A stretch of DNA of 64,000 nt, taken from Pseudomonas sp. Bout1. GTDB lineage: Bacteria; Pseudomonadota; Gammaproteobacteria; Pseudomonadales; Pseudomonadaceae. Under the pieces are notes generated by a model, which ran no database searches, had not been told where the DNA came from, and was given only the letters and a program-made list of their open reading frames with translations. A program made the translations under genes and the position numbers. The stretch lies in assembly GCF_034314165.1 (NCBI RefSeq), contig NZ_JAVIWK010000001.1:806001-870000 (forward strand). Direction: 5' to 3'. The number at the start of each line of letters is the position of its first letter. Position 1 is the stretch's first letter. Positions 54,818 through 61,727 of the stretch are shown here, piece after piece.

Positions 54818-56203
54818 TTACGCGGTTAACGCTTTCATCAAACCAGTGGTTCCGATGATTTTCATGACCCGTTTCAAGTTGTAGGCGAGCACATTCAAGC
54901 TCATCTCTGCACTCACCCCGTTAAGCTTTCGGGTCAGGAAGTGTGTCGCGCCCATCCATTGCTTGAGCGTCCCGAAGGGATGCTCAACAGTCCGTTTTCG
55001 GATCCGCATCATCTCCGGCGCGTTGCTCAGCCTGTTCTGCATTTCCTCCAATACGGCTTCATGCTCCCATCGCCGAACTCGCCGTTGCTTGCTCGGTGTG
55101 CACTTCGATTTCAGCGCGCATCCCTGGCAATTAGAACTCCAGTAACGGTGCAACTTCAGGCCTTTTTCAACGCTGGAAAAGCGCCAGATCAACTCCTCTC
55201 CAGCGGGACAAATGTATTCGTTTTTCGCTGCGTCATAGATGAAGGCATCGTTATTGAAACGTCCGTCCGCTTTGGCTCCAGAGGTCATCGGCTTGGGCAC
55301 ATAGGCGGTGATATCTGCATTGTGACAAGCCAGGATTTCTTCGCTTTTGAAGTAACCTCGGTCAGCCACTACCGACAACGTTTCCGACGCCATCGCTTCG
55401 CGGGCCTGCTTGGCCATCGAGCTGAGTTGATCACGGTCGGAACCGACGTTGGTCACCTCATGTGCAACGATCAAATGGTGCTGGGTATCGACCGCTGTCT
55501 GCACGTTGTAACCGACGATTCCAGTGCCGCGAGTCATCATGGAGCGGGCGTCTGGATCGGTCAGTGAGACCTGTTTATCCGGCGATTCGTTGAGCTGAGT
55601 TTCAATGACCTGCAACTCTTTCATCTGAGCTTTGAGCTTGTCGATTTTCTCTTGCAGACGAGCAGCCTTGGGCTGTGCGATCGGGGGTTCTTGCCGATCG
55701 GCTTCGTCGAGCGCAGTCAGATACCGATTGATACTCGATTCAATTTTTTCCATTCGCCGCTTCAGTTTGGCGCTGGTGAAATTGCGGTCGCGGTTGTTGA
55801 CGGCCTTGAATTTACTGCCGTCGATGGCAACCAGATTTTCTCCGAATAATCCCAGCTGCTGGCACAGCACCACGAACTGGCGGCAGACGCCTCGGATAGC
55901 CTTGCTGTTGTCTTTTCGGAAGTTGGCGATGGTCTTGAAATCGGGCATCAAGCGGCCGGTCAGCCACATCAGTTCGACGTTGCGCTGGGCCTCTCGCTCC
56001 AGGCGCCGGCTCGACTGAATACGGTTGAGATAGCCGTATATATAGATCTTCAGCAGGATTTCAGGGTGGTAACCAGGCCGGCCTGTGTCAGCTGGAATAG
56101 CGCCATCAAAACCCAAGGAGACCAGGTCAAGTTCGTCAACGAAGACATCGACTACGCGCACCGGATTGGTATCGCTGACGTAATCGTGCGGATTCCACGC
56201 CAT
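54818..56203 (-). CDS. IS1182 transposase, 5'-truncated with a chimeric start
   Basis: 461 residues carrying nearly the whole IS1182 transposase: N-terminal HTH-like DUF772 region, VAIDGSKFKAVNNRDRNFT, the DDE residues around VADRGYFKSEE, and the C-terminal RTVEHPFGTLKQWMG. The first six residues (MAWNPH) come from the end of the inserted IS21 element; the native first 23 codons are at 58783-58851. It may still be translated from the IS21-supplied ATG; whether it is active is unknown. Confidence 0.75.
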   Translation of the reverse strand: MAWNPHDYVSDTNPVRVVDVFVDELDLVSLGFDGAIPADTGRPGYHPEILLKIYIYGYLNRIQSSRRLEREAQRNVELMWLTGRLMPDFKTIANFRKDNSKAIRGVCRQFVVLCQQLGLFGENLVAIDGSKFKAVNNRDRNFTSAKLKRRMEKIESSINRYLTALDEADRQEPPIAQPKAARLQEKIDKLKAQMKELQVIETQLNESPDKQVSLTDPDARSMMTRGTGIVGYNVQTAVDTQHHLIVAHEVTNVGSDRDQLSSMAKQAREAMASETLSVVADRGYFKSEEILACHNADITAYVPKPMTSGAKADGRFNNDAFIYDAAKNEYICPAGEELIWRFSSVEKGLKLHRYWSSNCQGCALKSKCTPSKQRRVRRWEHEAVLEEMQNRLSNAPEMMRIRKRTVEHPFGTLKQWMGATHFLTRKLNGVSAEMSLNVLAYNLKRVMKIIGTTGLMKALTA

Positions 56204-56290
56204 CCGGACACTCAGCCCACCAACATCCGGACACCCATTCCACGCTCATCCGGACAGGCAGTCGGAGCGCAGCGACGCAGGTTTGCATTG

Positions 56291-57046
56291 TTAGTCTGAA
56301 GTCCCTGGTGCCGTCAATTTCGTCGCGCGCCTGCGCATCGATTCGCCCTTGAGTTCGATGCGGTAAGCGTTGTGCACCAGCCGGTCGAGGATCGCATCGC
56401 CCAAGGTCGGATCGCCGATTAGCGCATGCCATTTGTCCACCGGCATCTGGCTGGTCACCAGCGTCGAGCGATACCCGTAGCGGTCGTCCAGCAGTTCCAG
56501 CATGTCGCGCCGTTGTTGAGCGGTAAACGGCGCCAGGCCCCAGTCGTCCAGGATGAGCAGGTCAGTCTTGGCGTAACCCGCCATCAGTTTCGCGAAGCGG
56601 CCGTCGCCGTGGGCCAGGCCCAGCTCTTCCATCAAGCGCGGCAGGCGCAGATAGCGCACGCTGTAACCGTCGCGGCAAGCTTTATGAGCCAGCGCACAGG
56701 CGAGCCAGGTTTTGCCTACGCCAGTCGGACCGCCGATGATCAGATTCAGGCCGTCGCGCAGCCATTGGCCGCTGCCCAGTTGCAGGATCAGCGACTTGTC
56801 CAGGCCTCGCGGGCTGCGGTAGTCGATGTCTTCCAGGCACGCATTGTGGCGCAGTCGCGCGGCTTTGAGACGAGTAGTCAGGCGTGCGTCTTCGCGCTCG
56901 GTCAGCTCGCGATCGACCATCAGGCCGAGGCGTTCGTCGAAGCTCAGATCGTTGATGTCCGGTGTTGCATGTTGTTCGCCAAGCGCCTTGATCATGCCGT
57001 GCAGGCGCAGGGTTTGCAGCTTGTCGAGTGTCGGATTGGGCAGCAT
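56291..57046 (-). CDS. istB: IS21 helper ATPase
   Basis: 251 residues of the AAA+ IstB family: Walker A IGGPTGVGKTWLACALAHKA (about 105-124), Walker B LLILDDWG, and the sensor region YRSTLVTSQMP. Assists IstA in target selection and transposition. Starts 20 bp after istA. Intact. Confidence 0.92.
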   Translation of the reverse strand: MLPNPTLDKLQTLRLHGMIKALGEQHATPDINDLSFDERLGLMVDRELTEREDARLTTRLKAARLRHNACLEDIDYRSPRGLDKSLILQLGSGQWLRDGLNLIIGGPTGVGKTWLACALAHKACRDGYSVRYLRLPRLMEELGLAHGDGRFAKLMAGYAKTDLLILDDWGLAPFTAQQRRDMLELLDDRYGYRSTLVTSQMPVDKWHALIGDPTLGDAILDRLVHNAYRIELKGESMRRRATKLTAPGTSD

Positions 57047-57066
57047 GTTCGTGCTCCTTTTTCAGG

Positions 57067-58595
57067 TCAGTGGTAGTAGCCGGGGCCGCGCAAGTTAATG
57101 TGTTCGTCGGGCAGTAACGGCAGGTTTTGCTGGGCCAGCGGCAGGCGTTCCAACCCTTGGCGCAGGATCGATTCGAGGCTTTTGTAACTGCACGCGCCCA
57201 GTGCCAGCGCACGCTGGCAAGCGGCTTCCAGCCGCTCTTCGCCGTGCTGTTTGCCCAGGCGCAGGATGCCCAGGCAGGCGCGGAAGCCGTGCTGCGGATG
57301 GATTCGGCGCTCGAGGATGTGGGCGATGACGCCCGCGGTGTTCGACCCGGTTTGCTCGGCCCAGTGGATCAGCCGCTGGGGCGTCCACTCGGCGTGTTCG
57401 CGGTGGCTCTTGGGCATATGATCGGTTTGGGTGGTATGGCGGCCTTTGTGTGGCGAGCGTAGATGGCTGGCCACGCGCTGGCTGGCGTGGAAGCACTCCA
57501 CCGTTTGCGCGGTCAGCCGCACTTCGAGTTGGTGCTTCACCAGCTGGTACGGCACCGAGTAGTAATGGCCGTCGACCTCGACGTGGTAGTCGATGTGCAC
57601 TCGCACCTTTTTCCACTCTGCGTAGACGTAAGGATGCTCCGGCAGCGCTTGCAGCGCCGGCCGGTCGATGGTCTCGAAGGCTGAGCGGCGTGAGCCGGGC
57701 AGCTTTTTGAAGGGCTTCTGATTGAGCCGATCCAGCAGCAGTCCGATGGCCGTGTTGAGTTCTCCCAGCGAGAAAAACTGGCGGTTGCGTAGCACCGCCA
57801 GGATCCAGCGCTCGACCACTTGCACGCCGACTTCGACCTTGGCTTTGTCCCGAGGCTTGCGGGATCTGGCAGGCAGCACGGCCACGCTGTAATGCTCGGC
57901 CAGGTCGCGGTAGCTGGGGTTGATGTCGGGCTCATAACGATGCGCTTTGGTGACGCCGCTGCGCAGATTATCCGGTATCAGGATCTGCGATGTACCGCCG
58001 AGAAAGGCGAAGCAGCGCACGTGTGAGCCCAGCCAGTCGGGCAGTTTCTGCGACCAGGTGGCCTCGGCGAAGGTGTAGCTGGACGCGCCGAGGACGGCGA
58101 CGAAGATCTGCGTCTGGCGGATTTCGCCGGTCTGCCGGTCGATGACCGGCACGGTTTGGCCGGCGTAGGCGACGAACAGCTTTTCGCCTGCGCGATGTTC
58201 CTGGCGCATGACCACGTCGACCTTGGCAGCCCAGAGTCGGTAGTGCTCGCAGAACCAGCTGTACTGGAAGCCTTGCGGGTGGGTGAGTCGATACTCTTGC
58301 CAGAGCAGGGCCAAGGTGACGCCGGGGCGGCGTAACTCGGCGTGGACATGAGCCCAGTCCGGCGTTGGACGTTGGTCGCTTGGCGCGGGTACTGCCGGCG
58401 GAACAGACGTCGATTCAGCTCGGCATCAGAGAGATCGATGGGCCACTGAAGCCCACTGGCAGCGAACCGGCAAAGGTAGTCTCCCGCACTCGAATGACCA
58501 ATGGATAAACTTTTGGCGATCTTGCGCACGGACAGGCCGGCGTCGAACTTTAGGCGTAGTACCTCTCGGATTTTACGCATGGATAAACGCTCCAC
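57067..58595 (-). pseudogene. istA: IS21 transposase, frameshifted
   Basis: The N-terminal HTH (MERLSMRKIREVLRLKFDAG, GHSSAGDYLCRF) begins at 58595. The rest, from about VHAELRRPGVTLALLWQEYR through the DDE domain (FVAVLGASSYTFAEATWS, NPSYRDLAEHYSVAVLPARSRKPRDKAKVE), lies in a different frame. Restoring one C near 58400 (TTCCGCCGG to TTCCCGCCGG on the minus strand) joins them as LFPPAVPAPSDQRPTPDW. So it is a single-base deletion, probably inactivating; a sequencing error is the alternative. Confidence 0.8.
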
Positions 58596-58664
58596 GACGA
58601 CCTCTTCGCTTCGATAAAAGAGGTCGATGGTAGTGAGTATTCCTGCGTCACTGCCTGCCTGAAA

Positions 58665-58779
58665 GTGTCCGGATGGCCGTGGAATCGGTGTCCGGATGCT
58701 CGTGGAATGAGTGTCCGGATCAACGTGGAATCAGTGTCCGGATGTTTGTGGAATGACTGTCCGGATGGTCATGGAATCC
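58665..58779. repeat. Five 23-bp tandem repeats at the IS21 end
   Basis: Five consecutive units of GTGTCCGGAT + variable + GTGGAATCG/A at 58665, 58688, 58711, 58734 and 58757, with the last starting CTG. These are the multiple terminal transposase-binding sites of IS21 family elements. Confidence 0.8.
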
Positions 58780-58782
58780 CCA

Positions 58783-58851
58783 GTAATCGTCGAGGGTCTC
58801 GGGAAGGAAGGTACTTTGGCCTCGATGTTCACCTTGGATAAAGCGCTTCAT
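58783..58851 (-). pseudogene. Native 5' end of the IS1182 transposase gene
   Basis: The first 23 codons, MKRFIQGEHRGQSTFLPETLDDY, cut after the target duplication by the IS21 insertion. They join in frame to VSDTNPVRVVDVF... on the other side, showing the original gene. Confidence 0.85.
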
Positions 58852-58990
58852 AGGCGATCCTTGCGATAAAATCCTCAGAAATCATAGCAAGGGTTTGAGA
58901 GCGCGTTTTTACACACTCTGGGCCGGTTGCAGTCCTTCAGTGCTTGGCTGACGCACTCGCGCTGAGTGGCACCCGCTGACACCCATCAAC

Positions 58991-59082
58991 TGCAAACGGC
59001 TGGTCAGCGCGAATGCAAATGACTGGTCAAGTCGGATGCAAACGACTGGTCAGTGGCAATGCAATTGGGTGGTCAAGTGAGA
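58991..59082. repeat. Four 23-bp tandem repeats, remnant of another IS21-type end
   Basis: Units start at 58991, 59014, 59037 and 59060, each beginning TGCAAAC/TG or TGCAATTG followed by (A/G)CTGGTCA or GGTGGTCA. Same period as the IS21 repeats above but different sequence, and no transposase gene is attached, so it looks like an orphaned terminus. Confidence 0.6.
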
Positions 59083-59312
59083 TGCAATTACGCAGAGCCC
59101 ATACGAGTGGGAATGCGGAGCCTTCCCGCTCGCGTGGGCTTAGTCGAAAAGGCCCCAAGAGCGAGGCTTGCAGCGGCGACAGTCGCCACTTCTGTCGCCA
59201 TGCTGCAGGCCAGGTATTACGCGGGTTGTCGCCGGTGTCGCCGCTGTCGCCAAATCAACCATCACTCTATCTGGGAAGTTATTTTCGGTTACCGGCGGCG
59301 TCCGGTGAGCGC
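59083..59312. other. Gene-free stretch between IS remnants and the integrase gene
   Basis: 230 bases without a supported gene. Reading on the minus strand at about 59170-59270 gives an Ala/Thr/Val-rich segment (MATEVATVAAAS) like part of the small protein at 38181-38540, interrupted by stops; perhaps a decayed copy from an earlier recombinase module. Confidence 0.4.
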
Positions 59313-60569
59313 TCACCGTATCGGCACGACGTTGTGCTCCCTGGTTTGATTGATCGCAGATGCCGACAGGCTGCCGGTGGCCGCCTTCTGGATATGCTCA
59401 CTCCACCAGGCCATCATCGGACGCCGGCGTTCGATGTAGTCCGCCCGGTTGTAGGCACTACGGACTTCATCCTTGTCGACATGCGCCAGCGCAACTTCGA
59501 TGAGCTCCGGATCCCAGCCATGCTCGTTCAGGATGGTGCTGGCCATGGAGCGCATGCCGTGGCTCACCAAGCGGTCCTGGAAGCCCATGCGTTTCAACGC
59601 CATGTTGGCGGTCTGGCTATTGGCGTGGGTGCGCGGGTTTCTATCCGCGGGAAACACGTACTCCCTGTTGCCGCTATGGGGCTTGAGTGTTTCCAGCAGC
59701 CCGAGCGCCTGTTCAGTCAGCGGGATGGTGTGCGGACGACGCTTTTTCATGCGCTCCGGAGGGATGGTCCAGATGCGTTTGTCGAAGTCGATATCTGCCC
59801 ATCGGGTGGTCGCCGCTTCGGCAGGACGGGTCATGGTGTGCAGTTGCCATTCGATCAGGCAGCGGGTGATCCGTTTGATGCTGGCGTTCGCGATTTCCAC
59901 CATGAGCTCGGAAAGCTCTTCGGGTCGTAGCGCGGCCATGTTCTCTTTCTTGGGCTTCTTGAATACCGCTCGAATGCCACTGAGAGGGTTAGCGAAAATC
60001 AGCCCGGAGTTCACCCCGTAAGTCATGATCTCGTTGAGCCGTTGGCTCAGTCGCTTCACTGTCTCGAGACTGCCTTTGGCCTCAATCGGGCGAAGCAGTT
60101 CTATGACCATCGGTGCGGTGATTTTCGAGAGTGGCGTTGTTTTCAGGTCTGGAAATACGTGCAGCGTGAGCGATCGCCAAATGTCTTCGGCGTACGCCGG
60201 CGTGACGGAGTCCTTCTTCAGCTCGAACCAGGCGGTGGCCACGTTCTCGAACGTATGTTCCGTCTCCGCTCGTTTGGCTTCGTCCTGTGCATTGCGTTGC
60301 ACCTTGGGATCAATGCCTTGTGCAAGCAGCTCGCGCGCCTCCACCACTTTTTTCCTGGCGTTCGCTAGTGAGAGCTCTGGGTACGTGCCCAGCCCCATAT
60401 TGATACGATTTTTGGTTACCGGCTCGCGGTAGTTGAAGTTCCACAGCATCGAGCCGTTGCTCCTGACTCGGAGCTGGAGGCCGTCACCATCGCTGAGGAC
60501 GTAATCCTTTTCTTTTGCCTTGACTGCCTTGAGCTGGCGGTCGGAGAGGCGGAGGGCTGGAGCTGGCAT
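59313..60569 (-). CDS. P4-type tyrosine integrase of the ssrA island
   Basis: 418 residues from ATG at 60569 (AGAGG upstream; an in-frame GTG at 60587 is possible). N-terminal DUF4102 domain (LSDRQLKAVKAKEKDYVLSDGDGLQLRVR), SAM-like core-binding domain, and a catalytic domain with R in MTRPAEAATTRW, HGMR (SHGMRSMAST), H in ALAHVD and Y in RSAYNRADY. Located just inside the ssrA end of the island, as expected for an integrase using the tmRNA gene as target. Confidence 0.93.
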   Translation of the reverse strand: MPAPALRLSDRQLKAVKAKEKDYVLSDGDGLQLRVRSNGSMLWNFNYREPVTKNRINMGLGTYPELSLANARKKVVEARELLAQGIDPKVQRNAQDEAKRAETEHTFENVATAWFELKKDSVTPAYAEDIWRSLTLHVFPDLKTTPLSKITAPMVIELLRPIEAKGSLETVKRLSQRLNEIMTYGVNSGLIFANPLSGIRAVFKKPKKENMAALRPEELSELMVEIANASIKRITRCLIEWQLHTMTRPAEAATTRWADIDFDKRIWTIPPERMKKRRPHTIPLTEQALGLLETLKPHSGNREYVFPADRNPRTHANSQTANMALKRMGFQDRLVSHGMRSMASTILNEHGWDPELIEVALAHVDKDEVRSAYNRADYIERRRPMMAWWSEHIQKAATGSLSASAINQTREHNVVPIR

Positions 60570-60591
60570 GAGAGCTACCTCTGACACCGTT

Positions 60592-60643
60592 TTGGTATTC
60601 CAAAAAATAGCACCGGATGGCTTGGAATACCATTTGGAATACC
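60592..60643. repeat. TTGGAATACC repeats, likely integrase arm sites (right)
   Basis: TTGGAATACC at 60622 and 60634 (12-bp spacing) and TTGGTATTCC in opposite orientation at 60592. The 12-bp-spaced pair matches the one at 29048-29068 inside the other island end. Confidence 0.55.
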
Positions 60644-60719
60644 CAAACGGCTGGAACTCAGAAAACCTCTACGGATCCGAATAGCGCTTAAACCCTTGAT
60701 TTTGCTGGATTTCAGGCAC

Positions 60720-60746
60720 AAAAAAAGACGTCCGTGGACGTCTTTA
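60720..60746 (-). terminator. Terminator downstream of ssrA
   Basis: AAAGACGTCC and GGACGTCTTT form a stem followed, on the minus strand, by a run of T residues. It ends the tmRNA transcript and probably came with the island. Confidence 0.85.
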
Positions 60747-60756
60747 GATGATGAAG

Positions 60757-60770
60757 TGGTGGAGCCGGGG
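60757..60770. other. Right attachment site within the ssrA 3' end
   Basis: TGGTGGAGCCGGGG, the complement of the last bases of tmRNA, repeated at 28972-28985. Confidence 0.75.
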
Positions 60771-61154
60771 GGATTTGAACCCCCGTCCGCCAGTACTCCG
60801 CTGTCGGTACTACATGCGTAGCCGTTTCTATTAAGTTAACCCTCAGCGACCCGAAGGGCAGGGTGCTTTGGGCGAGTTGTGTAAGTTTTAGCCGATTCGT
60901 CCACAACGTACTGCACGGCGATTCTGTTCTATATGACAATCACTTTGGGTTTACAGACATCCCCTGGTGATTGCTGGACCCGAAGGTACCAGAAGCTCAG
61001 GATCTAAAGCTGCTTACGCAGCGAGAGAGAATTCCTGGCCGTAGGTTTCGTCATTGGCAACTATAAGTAGTTGCAACAGTGGATTTACGAGTTCTGTTAC
61101 CAACTCGGCATGCACCTAAAGTTTCGCGACCGGCGTCGAATCCTAAACGGCCCC
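60757..61154 (-). ncRNA. ssrA: Transfer-messenger RNA
   Basis: About 398 nt. The 5' end reads GGGGCCGTTTAGGATTCGAC and the 3' end GGTTCAAATCCCC...GGCTCCACCA, giving the tRNA-like part. The internal tag reading frame gives ANDETYGQEFSLAA then TAA; the terminal LAA is the usual degradation signal. Rescues stalled ribosomes with SmpB. Its 3' end is the island's integration site and has been rebuilt intact. Confidence 0.96.
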
Positions 61155-61219
61155 GTGCTTGTAACTCGTTGTTTCTTAGTGAGTGACAAGCCTGTGCAGT
61201 GTACGCCAATCGCTCACAG

Positions 61220-61243
61220 AAGGCCAACCCGAAGGTTGGCCTT
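61220..61243 (-). terminator. Terminator after the small secreted-protein gene
   Basis: AAGGCCAACC and GGTTGGCCTT form a 10-bp stem around a CGAA loop, 14 bp past the stop of the gene at 61257. Confidence 0.8.
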
Positions 61244-61256
61244 GGGCGGCGGCGAG

Positions 61257-61541
61257 TTACTGGTTGCCGCCTTTGTCCGAGTCTTGCAGGTCTTGCAGGG
61301 CTTTGGAGGTGATCTCGATGCATTTCTTGTCATCGCCAGCAGCGTGGGCTGCTTTGGCTTGGGAAACGGCGGTGTCGATTTCGCCGGACTTGCCACTGGT
61401 ATCAGTGGCGAGCAACGCTTTCCCGTTGTTGATTTTGTCCAGGTTGATTTGGCACAGATCGTCTTTTGTTCCGGCAGCAAACACGGGGGACGCCAGCATC
61501 GCAGCGGTAATGAACAAACCAGCAAGAGCGGAACGCTTCAT
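61257..61541 (-). CDS. Small secreted protein of unknown function
   Basis: 94 residues with a clear signal peptide (MKRSALAGLFITAAMLASPVFA). The mature part is an acidic helical protein with two cysteines (DDLCQINLDK, KKCIEITSKAL). ATG at 61541 is supported by GGAGATACCC; a longer in-frame start is less likely. Similar small periplasmic proteins occur near ssrA in other pseudomonads, but no function is known. Confidence 0.82.
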   Translation of the reverse strand: MKRSALAGLFITAAMLASPVFAAGTKDDLCQINLDKINNGKALLATDTSGKSGEIDTAVSQAKAAHAAGDDKKCIEITSKALQDLQDSDKGGNQ

Positions 61542-61727
61542 GGGTATCTCCTTGTGCAAATAGGGCTCGATGCTGCCGGTTTTCCGTGCAGCCAGCGAGG
61601 TCACTGATGAGCCTCGTGTGTCGAGGCCTATGCAGATGACTACGCCGGCGCGCAGGGGTTCTGTTTTGTCGGTGGATTAGTCGAAAAAGCCCGAAATCAT
61701 TAGGTTTTGCACTCAAAGAGGGCGGCT

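Larger units (their letters stand above)
56187..58782. mobile_element. IS21-family insertion sequence within the IS1182 transposase
   Basis: 2596 bp beginning TGCGGATTCC and ending GGAATCCCCA on the plus strand; read from the other strand it runs TG...CA as IS21 elements do. Flanked by 7-bp target duplications GTAATCG (56180-56186 and 58783-58789). Contains istA and istB on the minus strand. The right end holds five 23-bp tandem repeats (GTGTCCGGAT...GTGGAAT, 58665-58779), the left end three similar units: multiple transposase-binding repeats. Confidence 0.9.
54655..58924. mobile_element. IS1182-family element interrupted by an IS21-family element
   Basis: Terminal inverted repeats CCAGAGTGTGTAAAAACG (54658-54675) and its reverse complement (58904-58921), extending to 21 bp with one mismatch. 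Without the inserted IS21 the element is about 1.67 kb, normal for IS1182. One transposase gene on the minus strand is split near its 5' end. No target duplication was identified at the outer ends. Confidence 0.82.
28972..60756. mobile_element. Genomic island of about 31.8 kb integrated at ssrA
   Basis: Bounded by a direct repeat of the ssrA 3' end, with a P4-type tyrosine integrase immediately inside the ssrA end. Similar paired TGGAATACC repeats lie inside both ends. Contents are a DUF2075 helicase-nuclease, the Hxs system, a second recombinase module, a phthalate degradation cluster, and nested IS elements. Composition changes along its length suggest several acquisitions. No conjugation or replication genes were recognised, so it is not self-transmissible as seen. 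Confidence 0.8.

Noticed and set aside
58665..59082. Two sets of 23-bp tandem repeats that could be taken for a CRISPR array
   Set aside because: Units are contiguous without spacers and sit at IS21 ends; no cas genes are present.
60712..60939. 75-residue minus-strand frame ending near the island integrase
   Set aside because: It lies within ssrA and its terminator; the RNA gene explains the sequence.
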